Part shown: in pieces, positions 7,958 to 15,787 of the stretch
Numbering within the stretch: position 1 is the stretch's first letter
Layout: each line of letters begins with the position of its first letter
From: Alphaproteobacteria bacterium
GTDB lineage: Bacteria; Pseudomonadota; Alphaproteobacteria; Rhizobiales; Xanthobacteraceae
Reading direction: 5' to 3'
Assembly (NCBI GenBank): GCA_005884465.1
Contig: VAZH01000096.1
Coordinates: 1-21,701, forward strand
DNA length: 21,701 nt
The notes under the pieces: model-generated
Database searches by the model: none
Seen by the model: the letters and a program-made list of their open reading frames with translations, nothing else
What the model was told of the DNA's origin: nothing
Translations under genes and position numbers: made by a program

Positions 7958-8829
7958 ACCGGTCCCCCGGCGGCGGGAGGGCCAAGAAGCGCGGAGGCGC
8001 AACGCGCCAGCAATATCTTCGCAAGATGCCGGCGCATGGCAGCGGACGCCTGCTGATCCTCCTGAGGGTCGAGTTCTTCGCCGAGCGTCGCCGACGCCTC
8101 AGCCAATACCGCTGGCGTGATGCGGATATTGATCAGTTTGGTCGCGGCCTTGGCCAATATCGGCCGGTCGCCGACGGCAAAGAATGCCGCGCGAAGCTCA
8201 GTGAACAGACCGGCTTGCACAATCGCCTGCGCCGCCAGGCCTGCAATGGCATAATCACCGTGCCGCCGGGCGAATTCGTGAAAGAAATGCGCGGAATTTT
8301 TTTGCGCAACGGGCACTTCGACGGCGATCAGTAGTTCCTGCGCCGACAGCGCCGTCTCGTAAATTCCTGTGAAGAACTCCCCGGCCGCAATTCGCCGCTC
8401 GCCGGTTTGACCGCTAACAACGATGGTCGCATTCAGCGCGACCACGCTGGCCGGCAGTTCGGAAGCGGGATCGGCGTGCGCAAGGCTGCCGCCGAGGGTG
8501 CCCCTGTTGCGGATAGCAGGATGCGCGACATGTGCGGCCGCTTCCGTCAGCAACGGCGCGTGCGCTGCAATTTCGGGCGATCGCAAGAGATCAACATGGC
8601 GCGTCAGCGCACCGATGCTGAGGATATCGCCCCTCACCGCAATTCCGCGCAGTTCGGTGATCTCGCCGATATCGACGATCAGTTCGGGAGAGATCAAACG
8701 CAGATTCATCGCGGGCATCAGGCTCTGGCCGCCTGACAGCACCTTCGCCTTGTCGCCGTACGCGACGAGCAGTTCCAGCGCGTTCGCGACGCTGGTTGCG
8801 CGTGCGTAGCTGAAAGCCGAGGCTTTCAT
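7954..8829 (-). CDS. Molybdenum hydroxylase, FAD-binding medium subunit (CoxM family)
   Basis: FAD subunit of 291 residues that passes electrons from the iron-sulfur clusters to an acceptor. It has the two FAD motifs of the family: LSGGQSLMP (31-39) and TLGGSLAHADP (111-121). The C-terminal CO-dehydrogenase flavoprotein domain follows (HGDYAIAGLAAQ, then AFFAVGDRP). It has no Cys cluster, unlike the paralogue at 18592. The start ATG at 8827-8829 has GGGGGAGG seven bases upstream. It is the first gene of the minus-strand operon with the 2Fe-2S and Mo subunits, and probably of the following liv importer. A promoter lies at 8869-8897. Confidence 0.93.
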   Translation of the reverse strand: MKASAFSYARATSVANALELLVAYGDKAKVLSGGQSLMPAMNLRLISPELIVDIGEITELRGIAVRGDILSIGALTRHVDLLRSPEIAAHAPLLTEAAAHVAHPAIRNRGTLGGSLAHADPASELPASVVALNATIVVSGQTGERRIAAGEFFTGIYETALSAQELLIAVEVPVAQKNSAHFFHEFARRHGDYAIAGLAAQAIVQAGLFTELRAAFFAVGDRPILAKAATKLINIRITPAVLAEASATLGEELDPQEDQQASAAMRRHLAKILLARCASALLGPPAAGGPV

Positions 8830-8868
8830 TGGCGACCTCCCCCGGCCGGATTTGGCGTATTTTCCAGA

Positions 8869-8897
8869 ATTAGAGGGCGGCGACTATCAAAGGTCAA
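8869..8897 (-). promoter_or_regulatory. Sigma70-like promoter of the molybdenum hydroxylase operon
   Basis: On the minus strand TTGACC (8892-8897) is separated by exactly 17 bp from TCTAAT (8869-8874), matching the -35 and -10 consensus at five of six positions each. It would start transcription near 8862, leaving a leader of about 33 nt before the ATG at 8829. This is an inference from consensus only. Confidence 0.5.
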
Positions 8898-8919
8898 GTT
8901 TGTTTATCGAACTACTATT

Positions 8920-8985
8920 TCGAGGGTCTCGATTTTTGGACTTGTGATATCTTCGCCAACAACGCACGGTTTGGTTCTCACCAAA
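8920..8985. promoter_or_regulatory. Two small palindromes in the divergent control region
   Basis: Between the molybdenum hydroxylase operon and the divergent monooxygenase gene lie TCGAG-GGT-CTCGA (8920-8932) and TTTGGT-TCTC-ACCAAA (8970-8985). The second sits just upstream of the GGAGGAGG ribosome binding site of the gene at 9008 and resembles the TGGT/ACCA half-sites of GntR-family operators. No regulator gene is present in the window to pair them with. I see no convincing plus-strand -35/-10 pair here. Confidence 0.35.
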
Positions 8986-9007
8986 TCGGCTCGGAAAGGA
9001 GGAGGCG

Positions 9008-10114
9008 ATGAATCTGGGTTTCTTCACGATGCCGATTCACCCTCCCGAAAAGGATTGGCGGCTATCCCTGCGGGAAGACCGGGAAGCCTTCTTGCTGGCC
9101 GATGAATTGGGGTTTACCGAAGGCTATGTCGGCGAACACATTACCGACCGAGTCGAGAACATCACTTCTTGCATCGCGTTCATCGCATGGATCGCAGCCG
9201 CCACCAAGCAGATCAAGCTGGGTACCGGCACGATTAACATGCCGAACACCCATCCGGCCGTTGTCGCCGCTAGCGTGGCAATGCTCGATCACATGCTTGA
9301 GGGACGATTGATTCTCGGAATAAGCCCCGGTGGACTTCTGTCGGACGCGGAATTGTTCGGCAACCTCGATGCCAATCGCAACGAGATGTTTCTCGAATCG
9401 ATCAATCAGGTTCTGGATATCTGGGCCGGCGAGCCGCCTTACAATTTTCAAGGGAAATACTGGAACATCTCGACGCAAAGGACCCTGATCAGGGATATCG
9501 GCCAGGGATACATCGGGCGGCCACTGCAGCTGCCGCATCCGCCGATCGTCGTGACCGCCGTCGCGCCGTTCTCGAAGGGCGTTACCGAGGCTGCCGCGCG
9601 CGGCTGGGATCCGATTTCGGCGAATTTTCTGATGCCGGTCTGGGTGAAAAGCCACTGGCCCAGATATGTCGAGGGCTGCGAGCGCGGCGGTCGCGTTGCC
9701 GATCCTGCAAACTGGCGCGTCGCAAAGAGCGTCTTTGTTGCCAAGGACGCGTCGACAGCAAAAGCCTACGCGACCGCTCCGGACGGGCCTTATGTCTACT
9801 ATTATCGCTCATTGTTCACCAAACTGAAAATGAGCGGACGCATCGAGCTGTTCAAGACGCGCCGCGACCAGCCTGACCATGAAGTGACGCTGGAGACGAT
9901 CTGCGACAAGCTGATCATCTACGGAACGCCGGAGAGCGTTACGGATCAGTTGCTCGCTTTTCAAGACGAGATTGGCAAGTTCGGTACGCTCTTGTATGCC
10001 GGCAAGGACTGGAAAGATCGCGAACTTGGACGGCAATCCATGATTATGATGGCTGAAAAGGTCATGCCGCGCGTTAACGCAGGGATCTTGAAACAGTCCA
10101 AGGCCGCGGAATAG
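9008..10114 (+). CDS. LLM-class (luciferase-like) flavin-dependent monooxygenase
   Basis: A 368-residue TIM-barrel enzyme of the bacterial luciferase family, which uses reduced FMN and O2 to oxygenate small organics. The N-terminus MNLGFFTMPIHPPEKDWRLS, with ADELGFTEGYVGEH (about 31-44), KLGTGTINMPNTHPAVVAA and DHMLEGRLILGISPGGL, is characteristic of the group containing limonene monooxygenase-like proteins. KLIIYGTPESVTDQL near the C-terminus is the usual closing motif. The ATG is preceded by AAAGGAGGAGGCG, an almost perfect ribosome binding site, suggesting high expression. It is followed 19 bp later by a hydrolase gene on the same strand. Enzymes of this family need a partner reductase; the only candidate nearby is the flavin reductase at 11102-11671. 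The substrate is unknown. Confidence 0.92.
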   Translation: MNLGFFTMPIHPPEKDWRLSLREDREAFLLADELGFTEGYVGEHITDRVENITSCIAFIAWIAAATKQIKLGTGTINMPNTHPAVVAASVAMLDHMLEGRLILGISPGGLLSDAELFGNLDANRNEMFLESINQVLDIWAGEPPYNFQGKYWNISTQRTLIRDIGQGYIGRPLQLPHPPIVVTAVAPFSKGVTEAAARGWDPISANFLMPVWVKSHWPRYVEGCERGGRVADPANWRVAKSVFVAKDASTAKAYATAPDGPYVYYYRSLFTKLKMSGRIELFKTRRDQPDHEVTLETICDKLIIYGTPESVTDQLLAFQDEIGKFGTLLYAGKDWKDRELGRQSMIMMAEKVMPRVNAGILKQSKAAE

Positions 10115-10133
10115 TCTGCAGCCAACTCCGAGA

Positions 10134-11018
10134 ATGCTGACTGTGGCTCTGACCGATCGCATCCCCTATCAGGCGCAAGTCGACCGGCCGAGGCTAAAGC
10201 TGCCGGGCGGCAAGAAACTCGCGGTGTGGGTCATCCTCAACGTCGAAGAATGGCGGATCGAGAGCGCGATGCCGCGAACGGTGCTGACCCCACCGATGGG
10301 GCAGCCGCTGTTGCCGGATGTGCCCAACTGGTCCTGGCATGAATACGGTATGCGCGTCGGGTTCTGGCGGCAGTTCAAGGCGCTCACGGAGCGGAATATG
10401 CCGGTGACATTGGCCTTGAATGCAAGCGTATGCAGCTCCTATCCGCGCGTTGCTTCAGCCGCGCTCGAGGCCGGCTTTGAATTCATGGGCCACGGGTTCG
10501 TTCAGGGCCCGATGCACAGACTGGACAACCAGGCCGATACGATCAAACGGGCCGTCGACACCATCGCCAAGTTCACAGGCAAGGCGCCGAGATCGTGGGA
10601 AAGTCCGGGGCTGACGGAGACCGAGGAAACCCTGGATCTATTGCGCCTCAACGGCATCGAATATTTGGCGGACTGGGTGATCGACGATCTTCCGCAGGAT
10701 ATCACAACACCCAACGGTACAATCACGACAATTCCGTATTCAGTGGAGACCAATGATATTGTCATCCATGCATTGCAGCATCTTTCTTCCGAGCAATTTC
10801 TGAAGCGCTGTACCGATCAGTTTGATCGGTTGTACCTTGAGGGCGCAACGAACGCGCGGATCATGGCAATCTCCATTCACCCCTACATCACCGGTGTCCC
10901 GCATCGCATCAAATATCTGGAGGCTTTGCTCGACTACGTCATCGCCCATGAAGGCGTTGCGCTGATGACCGCGAGCGAGATCGGCGACTGGTATCGAAGC
11001 GAAATGGCAAAACTCTAA
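10134..11018 (+). CDS. Polysaccharide-deacetylase-fold hydrolase (PuuE/cyclic-imide-hydrolase type)
   Basis: A 294-residue NodB-homology-fold protein. Despite the domain name, relatives of this length and style include PuuE-type allantoinases and cyclic imide hydrolases, which open ring amides rather than deacetylate sugars. Seen here: VILNVEEW (33-40), where classic deacetylases have Asp-Asp; MGHGFVQGPMH (118-128), giving His120 and His128 but no HxxxH; SWESPG (154-159) and SIHPYITGVPHR (247-258). There is no signal peptide or membrane anchor, which argues against a cell-wall role. It follows the flavin monooxygenase by 19 bp and is probably co-transcribed. The ATG at 10134 has only a weak ribosome binding site. 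Ring-amide hydrolysis is an inference. Confidence 0.85.
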   Translation: MLTVALTDRIPYQAQVDRPRLKLPGGKKLAVWVILNVEEWRIESAMPRTVLTPPMGQPLLPDVPNWSWHEYGMRVGFWRQFKALTERNMPVTLALNASVCSSYPRVASAALEAGFEFMGHGFVQGPMHRLDNQADTIKRAVDTIAKFTGKAPRSWESPGLTETEETLDLLRLNGIEYLADWVIDDLPQDITTPNGTITTIPYSVETNDIVIHALQHLSSEQFLKRCTDQFDRLYLEGATNARIMAISIHPYITGVPHRIKYLEALLDYVIAHEGVALMTASEIGDWYRSEMAKL

Positions 11019-11065
11019 TTCCGATGGATGGTCCGCAACAGTGCTGAACCGAACTGCTTGCGGCG

Positions 11066-11091
11066 ATCGCCCCGGGGATAGCCTGGGCGAT
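11066..11091. terminator. Candidate terminator between convergent genes
   Basis: ATCGCCC (11066-11072) and GGGCGAT (11085-11091) form a perfect 7-bp stem, with a further GG/CC pairing possible inside the 12-nt spacer. On the plus strand it is followed by GGTTTCTTTCTC. It lies 47 bp after the hydrolase stop and just before the stop of the convergent flavin reductase, the expected place for a terminator. The T tract is imperfect. Confidence 0.4.
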
Positions 11092-11101
11092 GGTTTCTTT
11101 C

Positions 11102-11671
11102 TCACGGCTTACGCGTCAGTAAGGTGTCATCAGCGGCAAGAAATCGGCCGTAACTGCTATGAGCAAACAGCAGCGGCTCTCTCCGGTTGTAGGCATAGGC
11201 CTCGACCGCACCAAGGAAAATCACATGGTCGCCGCCATAATATCGATTGGCTGCGCGGCATTGAAAGTTTGCAACGCTGTCCGCAAGAATCGGCGCGTTG
11301 CCAAGGCCAGGTGTCCATTGAACCCCGGCAAATTTGTCCTCGGAAGATTTTGCGAATTTGCTCGCAAGCGCTTGCTGCGATGCGCCAAGGACATTGACCG
11401 CGAAATGGCTGGCGTCCTGGAATACGCTCATGCCCTGAGAAAAAATCCCCAGGCTCCAGAGTACGAGCGGCGGGTTCAGCGACACCGACGCGAACGAATT
11501 GCAGGTCAACCCGTGGGGTTTCCCGTCAGCCGCGGCGGCCGTGATAATGGTAACGCCGGTGGCAAACGTGCCCAGCGCGTTACGAAAATCCCGCGGATCG
11601 ATTGGCGAGTGATCGCGGGCCAGTTCGTTGGCTGGATCTGGACTGATCGGATGCTTTGGCGCGTCGGTCAT
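11102..11671 (-). CDS. Flavin reductase (HpaC-like) of a two-component monooxygenase
   Basis: A 189-residue flavin reductase domain protein that uses NAD(P)H to make reduced flavin for an oxygenase. Visible family features are FRNALGTFATGVTIITAA (about 29-46), GLTCNSFASVSLNPPLVLWSL (about 54-74), FAVNVLG, and the C-terminal GDHVIFLGAVEAY followed by LLFAHSSYGRF. It lies 9 bp downstream of the flavin monooxygenase gene (11681-12913) on the same strand, the standard pairing for group D two-component systems. It may also supply the luciferase-like enzyme at 9008, which lacks a reductase of its own. Whether it uses FMN or FAD cannot be told from sequence. Confidence 0.93.
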   Translation of the reverse strand: MTDAPKHPISPDPANELARDHSPIDPRDFRNALGTFATGVTIITAAAADGKPHGLTCNSFASVSLNPPLVLWSLGIFSQGMSVFQDASHFAVNVLGASQQALASKFAKSSEDKFAGVQWTPGLGNAPILADSVANFQCRAANRYYGGDHVIFLGAVEAYAYNRREPLLFAHSSYGRFLAADDTLLTRKP

Positions 11672-11680
11672 CCGGCGGCC

Positions 11681-12913
11681 TCAAAGCGTCAAGTTTTCGG
11701 ATGGCAGGTCAAGCGCAACACGGCCGTAGTTGGTGCCAGCGGCATCGAAATTGAACGCGATGTGCGAATTGATCGCGTGCGCATCGCGAAACTGCCGCTG
11801 TAGCATTCCGCTTGTGAATAGTCCGCGCGCTCCACTTGCCGCGAATAACAGCGACACCGCTTCGGTGCAGAGATTGACGGAATAAGCCCCGTCGCGGCGC
11901 GATTTGGTCTTTGCCGGCATATCCGGAATGTGGCCGCGCCTTGCCTCCGCCATCGCCTCGATGCATGCCGAGCGCATGATCAGGCGCGCCGCATCGATCT
12001 TCGCCGAAGCTTCGGCAATCTTGATCTGGGTGCTCTGCAGGTCGGCAAGCCTGGCGCGATTGTAGGTCGATGCGCGGTGCCGCGCGACATCGACATAATC
12101 ATCCAGACAGGCCTGCGCATTCCCCAAGGCTGCGCCGGAAAGCACATACGGAAACAAGGAGAACACCGGCAGCGCATAAAGGGCATTTGGATTGGCGGCG
12201 CTGCCCGGGGTCGGGCCACCGGCGAGGTCGCTCACCGCGATCGTCATCGGCTCGGCAACAAAGGCATCCTCGACTTCGACGTCATTCGATCCCGTTCCCC
12301 GCAAGCCTGCAGAATTCCACGTGTCTTTGATTTTGTAGTCGCTTTTGTTAAGCAGAAAGATGCGGTATTCGATACCGTCGGCTTCGTCGTCGGACGAAAC
12401 AACGCTGGCAAGCATATTCCATTCGCTGGAATCCGCCCCCGAGGAGAACGGCCATCTGCCTCGCAGCACATATCCGCCTTCGACTTTTCTGGCGCGACCG
12501 GCCGGAAATATGAAGGAGGATGCAATCAGAGCGTCGGGGTCCTTGTTCCAGACCAGATCCTGGGCGCGCTTGTCGAACATGCCCAGCATCCAGTGATGGC
12601 TCGCGAGATTGGCGAAGTTCCAGGCCACTGATGCGTCGGCTTGCCCGAGCGCATCGGCGCAATCGACCAGCGCGACATAATCGAATTCCGCGCCTCCCAC
12701 CCTCTTCGGCTGCACGATCCGGAACAAACCAGAGTCATGCAAATCGCGTTCGGTCTCCGGCGGCAGACGCCGCAACTCCTCCGTCCGGGCAGCGCGCTCG
12801 CGGAATATTGGGATGAGCGCTTTGGCACGTGCAATCATGGCCGCATAGGCGCGGTCGTCCGTATCCGGCCCCGGGGGCAGATTTGTGTTTGGCATCCGAC
12901 CAACACCTGCCAT
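11681..12913 (-). CDS. Acyl-CoA-dehydrogenase-fold flavin-dependent monooxygenase (HsaA/HpaB C2-like)
   Basis: A 410-residue oxygenase of the acyl-CoA dehydrogenase fold, the type that hydroxylates phenols or other small rings with reduced flavin from a separate reductase. It has LPPETERDLHDSGLFRIVQP near the N-terminus, GGYVLRGRWPFSSGADSSEW in the central beta domain, TWNSAGLRGTGSNDVEV, and a C-terminal helical domain ending QFRDAHAINSHIAFNFDAA. The pairing with a flavin reductase 9 bp downstream argues for a monooxygenase rather than a true acyl-CoA dehydrogenase. I chose the ATG at 12911-12913 (MAGVGRMPN) because AAGGA lies seven bases upstream; an ATG seven codons later is the alternative. 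The longer open frame upstream runs through a hairpin and looks non-coding. Confidence 0.9.
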   Translation of the reverse strand: MAGVGRMPNTNLPPGPDTDDRAYAAMIARAKALIPIFRERAARTEELRRLPPETERDLHDSGLFRIVQPKRVGGAEFDYVALVDCADALGQADASVAWNFANLASHHWMLGMFDKRAQDLVWNKDPDALIASSFIFPAGRARKVEGGYVLRGRWPFSSGADSSEWNMLASVVSSDDEADGIEYRIFLLNKSDYKIKDTWNSAGLRGTGSNDVEVEDAFVAEPMTIAVSDLAGGPTPGSAANPNALYALPVFSLFPYVLSGAALGNAQACLDDYVDVARHRASTYNRARLADLQSTQIKIAEASAKIDAARLIMRSACIEAMAEARRGHIPDMPAKTKSRRDGAYSVNLCTEAVSLLFAASGARGLFTSGMLQRQFRDAHAINSHIAFNFDAAGTNYGRVALDLPSENLTL

Positions 12914-12970
12914 TTTGACGTCCTTGCTATCTCGCCCGTCGTGCGGTTTTGAGATACGAACGATCGGGAT

Positions 12971-12995
12971 GGAGAGAGGCAAAACGCCTCTCTTC
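12971..12995. promoter_or_regulatory. Strong hairpin in the leader of the flavin monooxygenase operon
   Basis: GGAGAGAGGC (12971-12980) and GCCTCTCTTC (12986-12995) form a 10-bp stem with one G-T wobble and an AAAAC loop. It lies 58 bp upstream of the minus-strand monooxygenase start and inside its likely leader. No T tract follows on the minus strand; ATTTTG follows on the plus strand. It could be a leader stabiliser, an attenuator, an operator or a leftover terminator. Confidence 0.45.
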
Positions 12996-13040
12996 ATTTT
13001 GCCGCGTCGCGACCAAAGCTGGTTGACCGGCCGAAGCTAC

Positions 13041-13097
13041 TTGACGATTGTTTGTCGCCTGATCACTAATTAAGGCGCGGCCGGCGTTGCCCGTCAA
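13041..13097. promoter_or_regulatory. Overlapping divergent promoter candidates
   Basis: On the plus strand TTGACG (13041-13046) is followed after 18 bp by ACTAAT (13065-13070), about 50 bp before the dehydrogenase start at 13123. On the minus strand TTGACG (13092-13097) is followed after 18 bp by TTAATT (13068-13073), serving the monooxygenase operon. The two -10 regions share the AT-rich core CTAATTAA, so the two directions may compete or be controlled together. The -10 matches are only four of six. Confidence 0.3.
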
Positions 13098-13122
13098 TCG
13101 AATTCGACAGAAAAGAACTCTC

Positions 13123-14025
13123 ATGGACAAGACCGTTGGAATCGTCGGGCTTGGCATTATGGGCGGCGCGATTGCGCGCAATCTTATCGATCGTGAATGG
13201 CACGTGATCGGTTTTGATATCGACGCCGCTCGACGATCCGAGCTTGCGCTTGCCAATGTCACAATCGCCGACGACGTCCGCCAACTGGCGCGCGATGCGC
13301 CCATCATCATGACCAGCCTTCCCAATCCGGCCGCGGTCGAGGATGTCGCGCAAGCTATCGCCAGTTCCGGTCAATCTCGACGAATTGTGGTCGAACTCTC
13401 GACGCTCAGCATCGCCGACAAGCTCCGCTTCGAGGCCCTCCTGAAGAAAGCCGGGCACGTCGCGCTCGACTGTCCCCTGAGCGGAACCGGGGCGCAGGCG
13501 AAGATTCGCGACCTCGTCGTCTACGCCAGCGGCGACAGCAACGCCATTGCACAATGCATGAATCTGTTCTCCGACTTCGCCAAGCAAAGCGCCGACCTCG
13601 GAAGCTTCGGCAATGGCAGCCGGATGAAATTCATCGCCAATCATCTGGTAGCTATACACAACGTCGCCGCAGCAGAGGCCATGATTTTGGCACAGCGCGC
13701 CGGGCTCGATCCGAAAATGGTGGTCGACATGGTCGGCCCGGGCGCTGGCGGCTCGCGGATGTTTCAGATGCGAGCGCCGATGATGGTGGAAGGCATTTAT
13801 GAGCCTGCAACCATGAAAGTTGCGACCTGGAAAAAGGACATGGCGATCATCGCCGAGTTTGCCAAGGACGTTGGCTGCGCGACCCCTCTGTTTACGCTGA
13901 CCCAGCCCGTGTACGCAGCAGCGATGGCCATGGGACTGGGCGACCAGGACACGGCGGTAGTGTTCGAAGTGTTGAAGAAAACCATTGCTACCGATTCCAA
14001 ATCTGACGCTCGGAATCGGGACTAG
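13123..14025 (+). CDS. NAD(P)-dependent oxidoreductase, 3-hydroxyisobutyrate dehydrogenase family
   Basis: A 300-residue beta-hydroxyacid dehydrogenase. The N-terminal Rossmann motif is GIVGLGIMGGAIA with GxGxxG at 9-14. The substrate-binding signature is DCPLSGTGAQA (116-126), and the catalytic Lys169 and Asn173 lie in GNGSRMKFIANH. The length is typical. The family oxidises 3-hydroxy acids or reduces the matching semialdehydes. I chose the ATG at 13123, where the Rossmann motif starts, over an upstream in-frame TTG at 13087. It lies 49 bp upstream of the amidohydrolase gene and is probably co-transcribed with it, suggesting that one makes the substrate of the other. Confidence 0.92.
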   Translation: MDKTVGIVGLGIMGGAIARNLIDREWHVIGFDIDAARRSELALANVTIADDVRQLARDAPIIMTSLPNPAAVEDVAQAIASSGQSRRIVVELSTLSIADKLRFEALLKKAGHVALDCPLSGTGAQAKIRDLVVYASGDSNAIAQCMNLFSDFAKQSADLGSFGNGSRMKFIANHLVAIHNVAAAEAMILAQRAGLDPKMVVDMVGPGAGGSRMFQMRAPMMVEGIYEPATMKVATWKKDMAIIAEFAKDVGCATPLFTLTQPVYAAAMAMGLGDQDTAVVFEVLKKTIATDSKSDARNRD

Positions 14026-14074
14026 CAGCCTCGCACCGCCTCGCCCGAACAACCACCTCAACAAGGTCAATCCA

Positions 14075-15148
14075 ATGATCGATCGCAAGAATCGCTATGG
14101 TCGCACCGCCGCACGCATCCACGACGTCGACGGCCTCGCCCGGCGTCCGGCGTCCGTCACCATCGATATTCACGCCCATATCGTTGTCCCCCAAGCCGCC
14201 AAGCTGGCGCAGCCGCATATCGACATAAGCCGGATGCCGCTCGCGTATTATTCGGATGCTACCAGCAAGGAAATCAATGCGCAGCAGGAGAAGGACGTGC
14301 GCGAAGTTATGACCACGATCGACCGCCGTCTGTTTGATCTCGACAAGATGGGCATCGACATTCAGGTCGTGGCGCCGGCGCCGGGCCAGTGTTACTATTC
14401 GATCGACCCGAAAATCGCGGAAGCCGCCCACCGCCTCGCCAATGAAGGCGTGGTGGAGTATTGCTCGCGCAAGTCCGACCGGTTTGTCGGGCTCGGCGTC
14501 GTTACACTACAGGAACCGGATGTCGCGGTCCGCGAGCTCGACTACGTCATGAACGAACTAAAACTGAAGGGCGTCGAGATCCTGACCAATGTCGATGGCC
14601 AGGAATTATCCGATCCGAAATTCCGGCCGTTCTTTGCGAAAGCCGAACAGCTCGGGGCATTCATCATGATGCATCCGAACGGATTCACCCACGGCGAACG
14701 ACTGACTCATTTCTATTTCAACAATGTCCTGGGAAATCCGCTCGATACCACGCTCGCGCTTCACAACCTGATTTTCTCGGGAACGCTGGCACGCTTCCCC
14801 GATTTGAAGCTGATGGCCGTGCACGGTGGCGGCTATCTTCCCGGCTATTCCGGCCGGATCGATCACGCCTGGGGCGCGCGGCAGGATGCTCATGGCGAAC
14901 TACCATTACCGCCGACGACCTATCTGCGGCAGGTCTATCTGGACACAGTGGTCTTTACCTATCACCAACTGGCATATCTGATCGACGTCTTCGGCCCCGA
15001 CCGGATCGTGATGGGCACCGACTACCCATTCGATATGGCCGAATATAATCCGATCGGGCATATCGCGGGAGTGCACGGGATGGACGACGCGACATTAGCT
15101 CAGATTGCCGGCGGAAATGCCGCCAGAGTGCTTGGCCTTGATGTCTAG
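14075..15148 (+). CDS. Amidohydrolase-2 family protein (ACMSD/decarboxylase-like)
   Basis: A 357-residue metal-dependent TIM-barrel enzyme of the group that includes 2-amino-3-carboxymuconate semialdehyde decarboxylase, gamma-resorcylate decarboxylase and oxalomesaconate hydratase. All expected metal ligands are visible: DIHAH (His33, His35), MMHPNG (His200), AVHGGGY (His250) and GTDYPFD (Asp316). The Gly-Tyr-Leu-Pro run after His250 and the spacing of the last Asp fit the decarboxylase branch. The ATG at 14075 has AAGG eight bases upstream; the frame is open further upstream over the end of the dehydrogenase gene but shows no conserved sequence there. A role in decarboxylating or hydrating a ring-cleavage product is plausible. 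Confidence 0.92.
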   Translation: MIDRKNRYGRTAARIHDVDGLARRPASVTIDIHAHIVVPQAAKLAQPHIDISRMPLAYYSDATSKEINAQQEKDVREVMTTIDRRLFDLDKMGIDIQVVAPAPGQCYYSIDPKIAEAAHRLANEGVVEYCSRKSDRFVGLGVVTLQEPDVAVRELDYVMNELKLKGVEILTNVDGQELSDPKFRPFFAKAEQLGAFIMMHPNGFTHGERLTHFYFNNVLGNPLDTTLALHNLIFSGTLARFPDLKLMAVHGGGYLPGYSGRIDHAWGARQDAHGELPLPPTTYLRQVYLDTVVFTYHQLAYLIDVFGPDRIVMGTDYPFDMAEYNPIGHIAGVHGMDDATLAQIAGGNAARVLGLDV

Positions 15149-15316
15149 CGCGTATTCCGCAAAAAATCCCTCGGACTTGCCGCACCGATCAAAAAACGTC
15201 GTCTTTACGGGCGTCGAAATGCAATCCGATCGTCCCGTCTGCCTTGAACCCCTATCGGCTTCGGAGCGACACATCCCTGCGCCGGCCCGCCGGTGCATTT
15301 CGCATGCAGGGGTATC

Positions 15317-15775
15317 ATGGAAGACCTGTTCGAATTTTTGTTCGGCGCCAGCGGGCGCATCAACCGGGCCAGATACTGGCGCTCGACTCTCCTCTTTACG
15401 GTGGCCGGGCTGATGGCCGCCGTGATCCTGTTTACCGCCGCCGGCATTGCCGCGCCGCTCTTCATCATCATGGTGGTCCTTGTCCTCATTCCTTGGCTGC
15501 TGTGGGGGTTTTCCATCACCACCGAGCGGCTGCATGACCGCGACAAGAGCGCCTGCTGGCTGGTGGTGTTCTACCTGGTGCCGGGCGTGCTCGGCCAGCT
15601 AGCAAAAACAGCATGGTTTTTCGGAGCCACAGGCGCGGTACTGCACTATACATTCGCGCTGGCAAGTTTCGCGCTCACGATCTGGGGATTTGTCGAAATC
15701 GGCTGCCTGCGCGGCACCGCAGGCTCAAACACATACGGACCCGACCCGCTTTTACAGTCTGGACGGCGGGGCTGA
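15317..15775 (+). CDS. DUF805 membrane protein
   Basis: A 152-residue integral membrane protein of a widespread family without known function. It shows the family N-terminus GASGRINRARYWRS (about 9-22), about four hydrophobic segments, the loop TERLHDRDKSACWLV (about 70-84) and the C-terminal GTAGSNTYGPDPL. The start ATG at 15317 follows CAGGGGTATC, an acceptable ribosome binding site. The 168 bp before it hold no gene that I can recognise. It has no obvious tie to the catabolic genes and may be an unrelated neighbour. Confidence 0.88.
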   Translation: MEDLFEFLFGASGRINRARYWRSTLLFTVAGLMAAVILFTAAGIAAPLFIIMVVLVLIPWLLWGFSITTERLHDRDKSACWLVVFYLVPGVLGQLAKTAWFFGATGAVLHYTFALASFALTIWGFVEIGCLRGTAGSNTYGPDPLLQSGRRG

Positions 15776-15787
15776 ACGGCCAGGATC

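Noticed and set aside
11681..12913. Genuine acyl-CoA dehydrogenase of fatty-acid oxidation
   Set aside because: The adjacent flavin reductase and the HsaA-like C-terminal region point to a flavin-dependent monooxygenase; no acyl-CoA pathway genes such as enoyl-CoA hydratase or thiolase are nearby.
13066..14088. 340-codon minus-strand frame opposite the dehydrogenase
   Set aside because: The plus strand encodes a full beta-hydroxyacid dehydrogenase with all motifs; the antisense frame has none.
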